From positions 14,571,501 to 14,635,500 of the forward strand of contig NC_085112.1 in the NCBI RefSeq assembly GCF_030269925.1: 64,000 nt of DNA, in the 5' to 3' direction. Of this stretch, positions 21,451-31,210 are shown in pieces; positions within the stretch are counted from its first letter, which is position 1; every line of letters begins with the position of its first letter. The stretch comes from Bombyx mori. Its lineage: Eukaryota; Arthropoda; Insecta; Lepidoptera; Bombycidae. The position numbers and the translations under genes are program-made. The notes under the pieces were generated by a model. It was not told where the DNA came from and did no database searches. It saw only the letters and a program-made list of their open reading frames with translations.

Positions 21451-22777
21451 ATGGGTAATACCAAGATTAGTTTTACTACAACATTGGTATTTGTTATCGG
21501 TGCTATAATGGCGCAGGAATATTTGGAAGGTAAATGTTATTTTGTATACTATAATACCGACCCGCTCTCGCTTCGGTTCGGAAACTGTAATTTATTATTG
21601 ATTTCTCCAATATTTAATGGATGTTATTATGCATATAAACCTTCTTCTTCAATCACTCTATCTATTAAAAAAAACCGCATCAAAATCCGTTGGGTAGTTT
21701 TAAAGATTTAAGCATACATAGGGACAGACAGATATAGCGACAGAGAAAGCGACTTTGTTTTATACTATGTAGTGATTTGCGAGTGTGAGATTATAAAAAA
21801 ACAGTTTACGGTTTGAATCTCTGTCGTGTTTTATTCATTTTATGTTTTATCATTTCGAATTCTGAGCAGCTCACGCTCATAGTTTTTCTCACGGGCCACT
21901 CTTAATCTTAATCTTAATCTTTGCTGTTTCTGGAGTCCATATTATTATGTCCGTATCTTAAAACATGAATTACAAGTCTTAGCGGAATTCTAAAAATAGT
22001 TGGCCTGTCATCCAAATTGAATGATACATGATACTTTAGCAAAATGAATATTCACAGTGGTGGATGTCCCAAGATAGGTAGTGAGTGGCAATTCGAAATT
22101 TCTATGGGCTTCATATCTATAAACGTTGAACTAGTTGGATGAGCTTCAACTCCTGTCATAGTACATATCAAAAATAGACTTTATGCTCATACCTCAATAA
22201 GTAACCCAAAATATATATTATTTAACCAAGCTCAACTATAGAAGATAAAAAAAAAGATCAAAAAATCCTTAAGTTTTTTAATACCAGGATCTCTATTTTA
22301 GAACTACGAAAGTCCTATTACGGTAATCATCACAAAGAAATTCCGAAGCACTTGGAAATACGCGGAGATCGCGCTCTCGCCCAATTCGACAGGAACATCA
22401 AAGAAATAGAAAAACTAGCCAAGAAAGACAACGTATCATTAATCTATAAAGTTAAAATAGAAACTATTAAACCTTTTCTACAGCATAGTTTAAAGAAAGG
22501 AATGTATAAAAAAGGAAAATCCAAAAAATACAACGTTCCCCTAAAGAAAGCGAGCATGAAGTTGTCAAACTTCGAAATGTTCTTGAGAAAGATGGCCGAG
22601 GAAACCAGCAGGAGGTCACATAAATATGAAATCACTATAATGACAACGGAAAAACAAAAAGTCATGTCTCCGAAACAAATACTATTGAAATACAAGCCGA
22701 TTATACAAAGAGTGAAGACTAATTTTACGAAGATCATAAAACCAGTGAGGAATAGGGAGATCGTTTTGACTTTGTGA
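21451..22777 (+). CDS. Two-exon gene for a small secreted lysine-rich protein
   Basis: Inferred exons are 21451-21529 and 22302-22777 (555 nt, 184 residues plus stop). Exon 1 starts MGNTKISFTTTLVFVIGAIM and continues AQEYLE: a hydrophobic signal peptide with likely cleavage before QEYLE. It ends GAAG|GTAAAT, a good donor. Exon 2 follows the acceptor CTCTATTTTAG and begins AACTACG; the split codon (g + aa) restores one open frame through ELRKSYYGNHHKEIPKHLEI to the TGA at 22777. The mature part is rich in Lys with few acidic clusters (IKPFLQHSLKKGMYKKGKSK). I see no cysteines in it and no known domain; secretion and helical, basic character are all that can be said. Exon 2 alone is a 476-nt open stretch in AT-rich DNA, which supports coding. 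It is the only convincing host gene in the window. Confidence 0.62.
21530..22301 (+). other. Intron of the secreted-protein gene
   Basis: A 772-bp GT-AG intron of phase 1. It contains a Helitron-like insertion (21555-21775) only ~25 bp after the donor and a worn Bm1-like stretch around 21880-22150. The acceptor has a modest pyrimidine run (ATCTCTATTTTAG). Confidence 0.55.
21555..21775 (-). mobile_element. Helitron-like element H2 inside the intron
   Basis: Minus-strand copy starting TCACTACATAGTATAAAACA (ending at 21775 on the plus strand, followed by T). Its CTAG end has decayed (ATAATACCGACCCGCTCTCG near 21551-21570). It closely matches the 54216-54437 copy. Confidence 0.62.
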
Positions 22778-22973
22778 ATTGTTTTAAAATGAAAACTCGG
22801 CTTCAAATATTTGCTAAAATGGTTAGAATCCAATCAATTTCACCGTTTGACCTGAAGAGGGTGACTATTATTGATCAACTTAAAAAAATGTGCTTATAAG
22901 AGAGCAATCACAAAATTTACGTCAAAACTTGATAACGTATTGTTGTATTTGTCTTCTATCGTTATTGACTTTA

Positions 22974-23351
22974 TAGATATATTAATACGTGAAGCAAAAA
23001 CTTTGAAATTTCCCACACTTATAGAGAATATAGAGAAGAAGTGCACAATGCTAATATTTTTTTTTAAATAATGCATAAAATATACATTAAATCAATAAAG
23101 AAAACATTACACACACTACATATCATGTATTTGACGCACACACGCATGCATACTATTTATTGTCAAACTTTTGTTCTTGACGTCTGTGGTCAAATTGAGA
23201 ATAGATTAAATATTGTTTGCCTTTATTAATATTTTTTTATAGTGTAGCCTTGGCAAAATTTGTGATTATAGAAGTATAAAATACATAATAGTGTACAAAC
23301 TTACAATTCCAATTAATTATAGTCGAATTTCGACTACTGCGGGACCTCTAG
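22974..23351 (+). mobile_element. Helitron-like element H1, internally deleted
   Basis: Plus-strand copy: ATATATTAATACGTGAAGCA at the worn 5' end, the TAGTCGAATTTCGACTA hairpin, and CTAG at 23348-23351 followed by T. About 45 bp after GCAAAAACTTTG are missing relative to the copy at 40539. It lies ~200 bp downstream of the gene's stop codon. Confidence 0.65.
23094..23099 (+). terminator. Poly(A) signal AATAAA inside a Helitron
   Basis: This is the first AATAAA downstream of the stop at 22777, and an ATTAAA lies just before it near 23085. Both are inside the H1 Helitron, so the element may supply the 3' end of the gene's transcript. This is inference only. Confidence 0.35.
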
Positions 23352-23425
23352 TAGATATAATATTGCGTAGTATGATTACAATTTTTCTAATTTAGATATC
23401 TATGCGACAATTTTTATGTATTTCC

Positions 23426-23552
23426 TTTTTTATTGCTATTATAGGCAAATAAGTGTACAGGTCACATGTTGGTGAGTTGTCACTGTCGAACATAATCATC
23501 ATATTATGTCGTCAGCAATGTCAAGGGCACAATCAAGATCTGCTACCTACTG
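23426..23552 (-). mobile_element. Worn BMC1-like LINE tail
   Basis: TTTTTTATTGCTATTATAGG, then GTCAGCAATGTCAAGGGCAC and CTGCTACCTACTGC, reproduce the tail in minus orientation with many changes and a ~25-bp insertion. Confidence 0.5.
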
Positions 23553-23925
23553 CTGAGAACGTTAGTAGTTGAATTAAGGTTGGTTTTCATAATATTACCT
23601 AATTCTAGTGTAATGCGATCTTTAGTTCAAATTTCAAGTTAAAGGGTATTTGGTCCATTGTTTTTAATGTCCGCGTCATACTCTCGGGTTTTAGGGTGGC
23701 AACTGCATAATGCGAATGTAAGGATAAGCATATAAATTAGTTTGGTTCACAGTTTAACGAACAAGTGTGTAAGCCAAACTATTGATATACCTTGGGAATG
23801 GCAGACCTGGTTTCGGAGCTGAATGATAATATTCGAAAACCATTTATATTATTCTACTCTACGGCTATTCTTGTTTCACTTTGACTGATGGGCTCATCCT
23901 AAATGGATTTATTTATATCTGTTAG

Positions 23926-23966
23926 CAAGAGCAGTGCTTCCTTGAATCTACCACCGAATCTTTTGT
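23926..23966 (-). mobile_element. Jockey 3'UTR scrap
   Basis: TTAGCAAGAGCAGTGCTTCC and GAATCTACCACCGAATC match the minus strand of the Jockey 3'UTR (plus-strand equivalents near 47685-47730). Only ~40 bp are recognisable. Confidence 0.5.
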
Positions 23967-23969
23967 TAA

Positions 23970-25080
23970 TATTAACGTACATGAGTTCAGGATATCGATA
24001 CAGACAAAAGCTATACTTTTTGGGTCAGAAGCAAAATGTTCCGATTGTTAAGATAAGCTGATTAAAATCGCCATTTGCTCAACAGCTAGAGTCCAAGCCT
24101 CGGATGGAACAAAGTTCATCTAAGGTAGGTTGAGTGAAATATGACAGGTACATAGAGTAGATGTCCCACTACTATCAACAGTGAAGTACGAATTTTTATC
24201 ATTAGTTTCTATAAGTAGTGATATGCTGCAAGTAAAGAGAAACTGTGGTTAACTTAATTTGGCGTGGATTTAATTACTTAGATCCACCACTCACTCAATT
24301 GATATTTGACAAAGATGCTTGTTTACTGTTATGTTATAATTTTATTGTATTTCTTATGTTGTGTGATTAGAGATAGTTGATTTTTTGTACGTAACATTTT
24401 TCTAAATAAAAATATTTTTCATTTTAATTTTGTTTCTTTTAATAAATATTGTTGGCTCATCTTGTAGGAGACGTTGTTTAGAAAAACCAAAGGACATTAT
24501 TGAACCTTAAAAGGCAAGGAGAGTGAGCCGTTTTAAATAATTACAAAGTCTATTAAATAGTAGTCTATTAAATAGTAGTCGAACCTATGGTTCACTTGAT
24601 CACAAGTGTTTACCATCGTTCACAAAAATCAGTACACTCGGATATAAATTTTCTGAAATATATCAATACCATAGCTGGATAGAAATTGGAAGGGTGTTTT
24701 AAAAAAAAAAACGAATCGTAACAGTTCGATTTACCAGATTCCCAATAAACCATTAAATTCGTTCGGAATCCACGTCCGGACCATAAATTCACTGTAACAA
24801 CTACAAAATTTCGTTTAATTTCCCAACAATAATTATTAAATCACGCCCAATTTACATTAAGGGTTATAACGGAGAAGCGAATTCTGCTGGACACGTTAAT
24901 CGCTTTGCAATGTGAAAGTTTTAATTAATAGGACATCGTTTCTCTTAATTAAAAGACGAATATCGTGGCCTTCACGGGAGCTTACGTCTTCTGAAGGACA
25001 AGACTTGTTTGTTTGGAAATAATTAATGTTTCTATTTAGCGCGCGGTATTGATTAGTCAGCGGCCGATTTGAAACAGGTG
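23970..25080. other. No gene seen
   Basis: AT-rich single-copy-looking sequence. The 60-codon minus frame at 24610-24792 has no motif. Confidence 0.45.
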
Positions 25081-25084
25081 TTCT

Positions 25085-25205
25085 TAGTGGAAGTTTTTAA
25101 TTTTTTCCAGCAGCTTCCCTTCGTATGCCGCTAGGGGCGCTATCCTAACTCCATACAAGTTTGTGTTAACTTTTACGCGGTTGAGAAAAAAAAAATCGCA
25201 CTAAA
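25085..25205. repeat. Worn relative of the 70-bp fold-back MITE
   Basis: CAGCTTCCCTTCGTATGCCG with GGGGCGCTATCCTAACTCCA, then GTTAACTTTTACGCGG, match the spacer and one arm of 19621-19784 in the opposite orientation. The left arm is largely unrecognisable. Confidence 0.55.
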
Positions 25206-25279
25206 CACACGGGTAGCAAAGTGATACTTTGGCGTAGGCCACAGTTTATCACGTAATAATTTGATTTGCGCTGTTATTA

Positions 25280-26440
25280 TCAAATCAAATCAAATCAAAT
25301 CAAATCAAAAAATTTTTATTCAACATAAATGAAAGTACATACTTGTTGAACGTCAAAAGAACTACCGCCAATTCACAAGAACTAGCCTCCGTCCTGAGAA
25401 GAATTGGCAAGAAACTCAGCGGGCATGTTTTTTTTTTTTTTTATAAATTGTTATTTATTATTTTTTTAATATTACATTATTTTTTTTAAATATGAGTTTT
25501 TTACAATGAGTATTATAACGTAACAATTACTACAATATTGAAATGCCCGGAGCGAGCAACTCATTCCCACTTTGTGCAATCTTCTAGATAATCATTGACT
25601 TTATAGTAAGCTTTATTGCACAAATGTTCTTTAACAGTTTTCTTAAACCTATGTATATGTAGGTTCTGAACATCTTGTGGGATTTTGTTGTACAGGCGCA
25701 CAGACAAACACCCGAATGAATTTCGTATCTTATGTAACCTACTCATCGGCACAACAAGCTTGTGTTTGTTCCTAGTATTTCTATTATGTATGTCCGACTG
25801 TTTAGGAAACTCCTCAATATGTTTACGAACATACATCAAATTTTCAAAAATGTACTGGGATGGCATAGTGAGAACTTTAATTTCTTTAAATTTCTCCCTC
25901 AGGGATTCCCTTGAGTGCATGTTATAAATAGCGCGTATAGCTCTTTTCTGCAGAATAAATATCGTTTCTACATCGGCCGCATTGCCCCATAGCAAAATGC
26001 CATAGGACATGACACTGTGGAAGTAACTAAAGTAAACTAAACGAGCCGTGTCCGCGTTTGTTAACATTCTAATTTTTTTTACTGCGTATGCTGCAGAGCT
26101 GATCTTACTCGCCAATTTATGAATATGAGGTCCCCATTGCAGTTTGGAGTCCACTGTTATACCAAGAAATACGGTTGACTCAACAAGCTCCAATGATTCC
26201 TCAGAAACAATTACATCACTATCCACTTGTCTCACATTTAAAGATGGTTTAATACATTTTAAAGTAAATTTAATACATTTAGTTTTCTTACTATTCAATA
26301 ATAGGTTATTGATACGGAACCAATGAACCACACACGAAATCGCATCATTCACTTCGTCATAGACTTGTAATTGTCGTTTAATTTTAAATAATAAAGATGT
26401 ATCATCTGCGAATAATACGACCTCGTGTCGGGATTCAATA
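25280..26440 (-). pseudogene. Older CR1/L2-group LINE, 3' half (left part)
   Basis: Minus-strand element with its 3' end at the left: a (CAAAT)n run at 25281-25308 (GATTT repeats on the element strand), 3'UTR, and an ORF2 C-terminus with stop at 25561. It encodes the part of the RT that begins ESRHEVVLFADDTSLLFKIK (the FADD active site) and ends YLEDCTKWE. It differs from the young plus-strand copy at only a few residues (for example SKISS/SKLSS, KIPQ/KIPH). The element continues at 30708-30839 beyond the inserted copy. Confidence 0.82.
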
Positions 26441-26441
26441 C

Positions 26442-26478
26442 GTTCAGTCAATACACCAGGTAGCTGTATTGACTGAAC
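26442..26478. repeat. Fold-back hairpin at the LINE 5' junction
   Basis: GTTCAGTCAATAC at 26442-26454 is the exact reverse complement of 26466-26478, separated by 11 nt. The inner copy is continuous with ORF1 coding sequence (AVLTEQ), so the outer copy is an inverted duplication added at the 5' junction. Confidence 0.8.
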
Positions 26479-26504
26479 AGAGTCAACAAATTCATCACAA
26501 ACAC

Positions 26505-27467
26505 ATGGAAGAAATAGAATGTTTATCTACACAAATAAACAATTTAAAGTCAAGTTTAGAGAACATTACATTAAACTATGAACTAGCACAGAGGGACATT
26601 AGTGAGCATGTGTTGGCAATGGACAATTTAATTGATACTTGTAATTATAATCAACAGCGTTTTGACTCTTTGACAATGCAGTACGCTGAATGTAAATGCT
26701 CTGCATCGGGTTGTCAGGAGCTACCACATGTTGAAATTCAAAAACATAATGTGTCTATTCTTTCAGTGCTAGAGTCTCAAAGCAATGATATTATGAGGGC
26801 AGCACCTATCTGTCTACCTACTACTGCATCTTCACAAGTTTCTAGAGAAGACAAAATTAAAATAAAAATTTTTAGTGATGAGCTGGGGAAACAAATGGGT
26901 GTGGCATTACATGACCTTTGTTTTGGACAACATGTGATTAATTACTGTATGCCAGGTGCTAATCCAGCACAAATATTTGATAAGATTTTAAATACCACAC
27001 ATTGTCTAAACACAGTCATAATAATTATGTTAGGGAGGAGAGAAAACGTTAACCAAAAACAAATTTTGCATTATGTTGAACAAGTTAATATGTTAAATAT
27101 TAAAAAAATTATTATGTTCACCTTTCCTTACTTGCAGGACTTGCCGACAGAAAATAAAATTAGATTTAATATTAATAATGCAATTTATAATGCTTTTGAC
27201 AATAATAACTGCATCTTGACATCCAAAAAATATGCATTTAAATTAATAGACTTAAATAATTTAATAAAATTTAGATATTTAAGGACATCAAAAAATGAAA
27301 TATTTAAATTAACGAATAAAAATTTTAGACAAGTAGCAACATCGCTACACTATTTTATACACAATTTCCTAGCTATAAATTTAGCTAAAAAAATACCTGC
27401 TTCTATTGAGCAGGAAAAAGATATGACATGTTATAAGACTTTGGAATCTGCTTCCAATTTAAATTAA
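26505..27467 (+). CDS. LINE ORF1 (truncated), coiled coil plus SGNH-like region
   Basis: The frame is open across the left junction (from 26397), but only the part after about 26466 belongs to the element. The first in-element ATG is 26505, giving 320 residues. The N-terminus is coiled-coil-like (MEEIECLSTQINNLKSSLEN). From about residue 115 there is a region resembling the SGNH esterase domain of CR1-type ORF1: KIFSDELGKQMG stands where GDS is usual, and NTVIIIMLGRREN where G.ND is usual, so both catalytic blocks look degenerate. The PHD-like finger usual for CR1 ORF1 is missing, consistent with 5' truncation. The frame ends AAT TTA AAT TAA at 27467, overlapping the ORF2 frame. Confidence 0.62.
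   Translation: MEEIECLSTQINNLKSSLENITLNYELAQRDISEHVLAMDNLIDTCNYNQQRFDSLTMQYAECKCSASGCQELPHVEIQKHNVSILSVLESQSNDIMRAAPICLPTTASSQVSREDKIKIKIFSDELGKQMGVALHDLCFGQHVINYCMPGANPAQIFDKILNTTHCLNTVIIIMLGRRENVNQKQILHYVEQVNMLNIKKIIMFTFPYLQDLPTENKIRFNINNAIYNAFDNNNCILTSKKYAFKLIDLNNLIKFRYLRTSKNEIFKLTNKNFRQVATSLHYFIHNFLAINLAKKIPASIEQEKDMTCYKTLESASNLN
27458..27464 (+). promoter_or_regulatory. Candidate -1 ribosomal frameshift heptamer TTTAAAT
   Basis: In ORF1 phase the site reads T TTA AAT, immediately followed by the ORF1 stop TAA (27465-27467). This is the X XXY YYZ pattern used for -1 frameshifting. Slipping back one base enters the ORF2 frame, which is open from 27437 to 30412. No clear downstream pseudoknot was found by eye; only a tiny GAGT-CAC-ACTC stem lies ~17 nt on. 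Confidence 0.5.
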
Positions 27468-30412
27468 TTAGTAAGACAAAGGAGTCACACTCTTGCAATT
27501 ACAAATCAATTAATACACCAACTAGATTATACCCATCAAAAGACGTTAACGTTTCAATTATTAACATATTCAATTTGGTGCATCAAAATTTACAAGGGAT
27601 GATGGGTAAAGAGCTAGAAATTGAAATGTTTTTAAATATGCATAATATTAATGTATTCTGTGTCACTGAGCACTGGTTTAGAAACTATGAATTATTGTTT
27701 AATTTTAATGATCACCAGTTGTCAAGTTCCTTCTGCAGAGAGAACGCTATTCGCGGTGGCTCACTGATTCTCGTTAGTAAATGTTTGAAATGTAAGGAAC
27801 GAAAGGATGTAGTGGCCCTCTCTGTTGAGAGAATTATTGAAATTTCCTGTGTTGAGCTTGAGCACCTCATCGTTGTCTGCGTCTACAGACCTCCTGATGC
27901 GTTATATGATTCTTTTGAAAATATTTTGGAAAATGTATTGCTAAAGCTTTCTGTCTCTAATAAACAAATTTTGGTATGTGGTGATTTTAATATTAATCTT
28001 TTAGAAAACACAAATACCACTATTAGATTCAGAACACTGTTAAAGTCATATAACCTCCCAAACTTATTTTTAGAGCCTACTAGGACAACGACCACATCGG
28101 CAACATGTTTAGATAACATATTTACAAATGTAACACCGACTAACAAAAAAATTATTAATCAGTTAACATCAGACCATAGTGGACAATTTCTGTCTTTTGA
28201 ATCTAATATGAATCCTAAAGATAAAAATACTCTTGTGATTGTTCCTATTAATAAAAAACGAATTGAGAAGTTTAGAAATAATATTAAGCAAGAACATTCA
28301 GAAATTATTTATAACAAAAACCCAAATTTGTCATACCAGAATATGTTTCAGAGAATTAATTTGGTCTTTACTGATATATTTATTCCTAAAACTGTAACAT
28401 TAAAAAACAAAACAGTGTTCAGCGAGTGGGCCACCACCGGAGTGTACAAGAGTAGAAAAAAGTTATATGATCTGTACTCTGAAAAAGCTTATAATAATGA
28501 TGAAACATTTCATCAATATGTCAGGAACTATTCAAAACTATTTAGAAAAGTTTGTTTAGCGGCAAAATCTTTACATTTAAGTGATTTAATAAAAAATGCC
28601 CCTGACAAGATAAAGATGACTTGGAACATCATTGGTAGAGAAAGTGGAAAAGTCAGAAATAGCCACCAAGAATTCTCATTAAAAATAGATGATAAATTGG
28701 TAACTAGTCATGAAGATGTGGCTAATGCTTTTGAAAAGTTTTTCTCTGACATTCCAGTTTCAACTACCACTTCTCTAAATTCATCCCCCACAGCAGCTGA
28801 AATATTATTGCATAAACATGCCAACAAATGTAATGAAATTTTTAAATTTAAGGAAATTAATTCAAGCAGTATAATAAAAAGTTTTAATAGCCTTAATGTA
28901 AAAAATACAGCTGACTTGTGGGGAATATCAGTAAAGATTTTGAAGTCTGTAATAGACATTATTGCTCCTCATCTTGTTAGTATTTTTAATGACTGTATTA
29001 GGTGTGGTGTATTTCCTGACTTAATGAAACATAGTAAAGTGATTCCTCTTTTTAAATCTGGTAGTACTGATGACCCCTCTAACTATAGACCTATTTCAGT
29101 ACTCCCTACGTTGAGTAAAATTTTTGAAAAAATTATTTTGACCCAACTTTTAGAACATTTTAATTCAAATAACCTGCTTCATAATAAACAATTCGGGTTT
29201 ACCAGGGGTCGCTCTACAACTGATGCAGGTGCTTATCTAGTCAAAAATATTTTTAAATCTTGGGAGGAATCGCATGATTGTCTTGGAATTTTCTGTGACT
29301 TATCCAAAGCATTTGACTGTGTTGAACATGAAACATTGGTGAGGAAACTACATCACTATGGTATTAGGGATGGTGCATTGGAACTTATTACTTCCTATTT
29401 ATCAGGACGGATACAAACAGTAGATGTGAAAGGTAATAGATCTTCAGGCACCTTGTTGAAAATGGGTGTACCTCAGGGTTCCATTTTGGGTCCTTTTTTA
29501 TTTCTAATATATATAAACGATTTACCTAGTTTTATTGAGTCCCGACACGAGGTCGTATTATTCGCAGATGATACATCTTTATTATTTAAAATTAAACGAC
29601 AACTACAAGTCTATGACGAAGTGAATGATGCGATTTCGTGTGTGGTTCATTGGTTCCGTATCAATAACCTATTATTGAATAGTAAGAAAACTAAATGTAT
29701 TAAATTTACTTTAAAATGTATTAAACCATCTTTAAATGTGAGACAAGTGGATAGTGATGTAATTGTTTCTGAGGAATCATTGGAGCTTGTTGAGTCAACC
29801 GTATTTCTTGGTATAACAGTGGACTCCAAACTGCAGTGGGGACCTCATATTCATAAATTGGCGAGTAAGCTCAGCTCTGCAGCATACGCAGTAAAAAAAA
29901 TTAGAATGTTAACAAACGCGGACACGGCTCGTTTAGTTTACTTTAGTTACTTCCACAGTGTCATGTCCTATGGCATTTTGCTATGGGGCAATGCGGCCGA
30001 TGTAGAAATGATATTTATTCTGCAGAAAAGAGCTATACGTGCTATTTATAACATGCACTCAAGGGAATCCCTGAGGGAGAAATTTAAAGAAATTAAAGTT
30101 CTCACTATGCCATCCCAGTACATTTTTGAAAATTTGATGTATGTTCGTAAACATATTGAGGAGTTTCCTAAACAGTCGGACATACATAATAGAAATACTA
30201 GGAACAAACACAAGCTTGTTGTGCCGATGAGTAGGTTACATAAGATACGAAATTCATTCGGGTGTTTGTCTGTGCGCCTGTACAACAAAATCCCACATGA
30301 TGTTCAGAACCTACATATACATAGGTTTAAGAAAACTATTAAAGAACATCTGTGCAATAAAGCTTACTATAAAGTCAATGATTATCTAGAAGATTGCACA
30401 AAGTGGGAATGA
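27464..30412 (+). CDS. LINE ORF2: endonuclease and reverse transcriptase, intact
   Basis: The frame is open from 27437; I give 27464 as the point of entry if ORF1-ORF2 fusion by -1 frameshift occurs. The first ATG (27599) lies after the endonuclease Asn motif (HQNLQG), so starting there would lose a catalytic residue. Endonuclease motifs: HQN, TEHW, CVYRPPD, CGDFNINL, TSDHSGQF. RT motifs: [58 protein letters not shown] and FLGITVDSKL. It ends YLEDCTKWE. No stop or frameshift interrupts it, so the protein could be active. Its last 290 residues are also encoded by the older copy at 25561-26440. Confidence 0.85.
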   Translation, partial: LISKTKESHSCNYKSINTPTRLYPSKDVNVSIINIFNLVHQNLQGMMGKELEIEMFLNMHNINVFCVTEHWFRNYELLFNFNDHQLSSSFCRENAIRGGSLILVSKCLKCKERKDVVALSVERIIEISCVELEHLIVVCVYRPPDALYDSFENILENVLLKLSVSNKQILVCGDFNINLLENTNTTIRFRTLLKSYNLPNLFLEPTRTTTTSATCLDNIFTNVTPTNKKIINQLTSDHSGQFLSFESNMNPKDKNTLVIVPINKKRIEKFRNNIKQEHSEIIYNKNPNLSYQNMFQRINLVFTDIFIPKTVTLKNKTVFSEWATTGVYKSRKKLYDLYSEKAYNNDETFHQYVRNYSKLFRKVCLAAKSLHLSDLIKNAPDKIKMTWNIIGRESGKVRNSHQEFSLKIDDKLVTSHEDVANAFEKFFSDIPVSTTTSLNSSPTAAEILLHKHANKCNEIFKFKEINSSSIIKSFNSLNVKNTADLWGISVKILKSVIDIIAPHLVSIFNDCIRCGVFPDLMKHSKVIPLFKSGSTDDPSNYRPISVLPTLSKIFEKIILTQLLEHFNSNNLLHNKQFGFTRGRSTTDAGAYLVKNIFKSWEESHDCLGIFCDLSKAFDCVEHETLVRKLHHYGIRDGALELITSYLSGRIQTVDVKGNRSSGTLLKMGVPQGSILGPFLFLIYINDLPSFIESRHEVVLFADDTSLLFKIKRQLQVYDEVNDAISCVVHWFRINNLLLNSKKTKCIKFTLKCIKPSLNVRQVDSDVIVSEESLELVESTVFLGITVDSKLQWGPHIHKLASKLSSAAYAVKKIRMLTNADTARLVYFSYFHSVMSYGILLWGNAADVEMIFILQKRAIRAIYNMHSRESLREKFKEIKVLTMPSQYIFENLMYVRKHIEEFPKQSDIHNRNTRNKHKLVVPMSRLHKIRNSFGCLSVRLYNKIPHDVQNLHIHRFKKTIKEHLCNKAYYKVNDYLEDCTKWE

Positions 30413-30707
30413 GTTGCTCGCTCCAGGCATTTCAATATTGTAGTAATTGTTACGTTATAATACTCAGTGTAAAAAATTCATATTTAAAAAAATAATAATA
30501 TTAAAAAATAAATAAATAATAATTTTATATGTAAAAAAAAAGACATGCCCGCTGAGTTTCTTGCCAATTCTTCTCAGGACGGAGGCTAGTTCTTGTGAAT
30601 TGGCGGTAGTTCTTTTGACGTTCAACAAGTATGTAATTTCATTTATGTTGAATAAAAAAAAAAAAATTTTTTGATTTGATTTGATTTGATTTGATTTGAT
30701 TTGATTT

Positions 30708-30839
30708 AATAAAACTAGGTAAATCGTTTATATATATTAGAAATAAAAAAGGACCCAAAATGGAACCCTGAGGTACACCCATTTTCAACAAGGTACCTGA
30801 AGATCTATTACCTTTCACATCTACTGTTTGTATCCGTCC
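30708..30839 (-). pseudogene. Older CR1/L2-group LINE, right part
   Basis: Continuation of the minus-strand element whose 3' half is at 25280-26440. It is the reverse complement of 29406-29537 in the young copy and encodes [16 protein letters not shown] and [21 protein letters not shown]. Homology stops at GTATCCGTCC near 30839, the 5' truncation point of the older element. Confidence 0.78.
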
Positions 30840-30959
30840 GTATTAATCTGTAAATAACCTGTAGTTACTATAGTGCCTTATGTGGGAGAAGATTATTCTA
30901 GAGATGACCATTCGGAAACTGACTGGATGAATGCACACTATGCTGGTAGGTACCGAGTA

Positions 30960-31210
30960 TCATGGAGAAACTATGATGCACTGGCAAAAGGGAGAAGACG
31001 GGATAATTTAAGCTGGGTCTTGTGTTGCTTGGTCAACTGTGCAGCTGAGGGTTTTAAAGTTCTTTGGTCACATCTCCAGAAAAGAGCACTCGATGGAGAG
31101 ACTAATAGTCCAAGGCCGGGTGGAAGGCAGGAGATCACGCGGCCGCTCACCAACCCGTTGGACTGACCTAATAAAGACGGCAACTGAGTCCACTGAACAA
31201 GGATACGGCC
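30960..31210 (+). pseudogene. RTE-like LINE ORF2 C-terminal remnant
   Basis: In one frame RVLKFFGHISRKEHSMERLI and VQGRVEGRRSRGRSPTRWTD can be read, the usual C-terminal signature of RTE/R4-like ORF2 (GHI.R ... GRRGRGRP..RW.D). It is cut by the Jockey insertion at 31211. Confidence 0.6.

Larger units (their letters stand above)
26441..30707 (+). mobile_element. Young CR1/L2-group LINE inserted in its own relative
   Basis: A 4.27-kb non-LTR retrotransposon with part of ORF1, a complete ORF2, a 3'UTR and a terminal (GATTT)n run at 30671-30707. Short tandem repeats in place of poly(A) are known for CR1/L2-type LINEs. It splits an older minus-strand copy at ...GATTC-AATA|AAACTAGG, leaving AATA on both sides (26437-26440 and 30708-30711). 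The 5' end looks truncated and carries a 13-bp fold-back. The clade is inferred from ORF order, the ORF1 hydrolase-like region and the tail. Confidence 0.8.

Noticed and set aside
22444..22833. 129-codon minus-strand frame overlapping exon 2
   Set aside because: It is the antisense shadow of the lysine-rich plus-strand exon; complementary Lys codons give Phe/Leu-rich, membrane-like text.
25281..25310. (CAAAT)n run as an independent microsatellite or short CRISPR-like array
   Set aside because: It is the 3' terminal repeat of the CR1/L2-type LINE, mirrored at 30671-30707; unit 5 nt with no spacers.
26397..26504. N-terminal part of the 356-codon frame as real ORF1
   Set aside because: The first ~45 nt lie in the antisense strand of the older LINE and the fold-back, so these residues come from the insertion junction.
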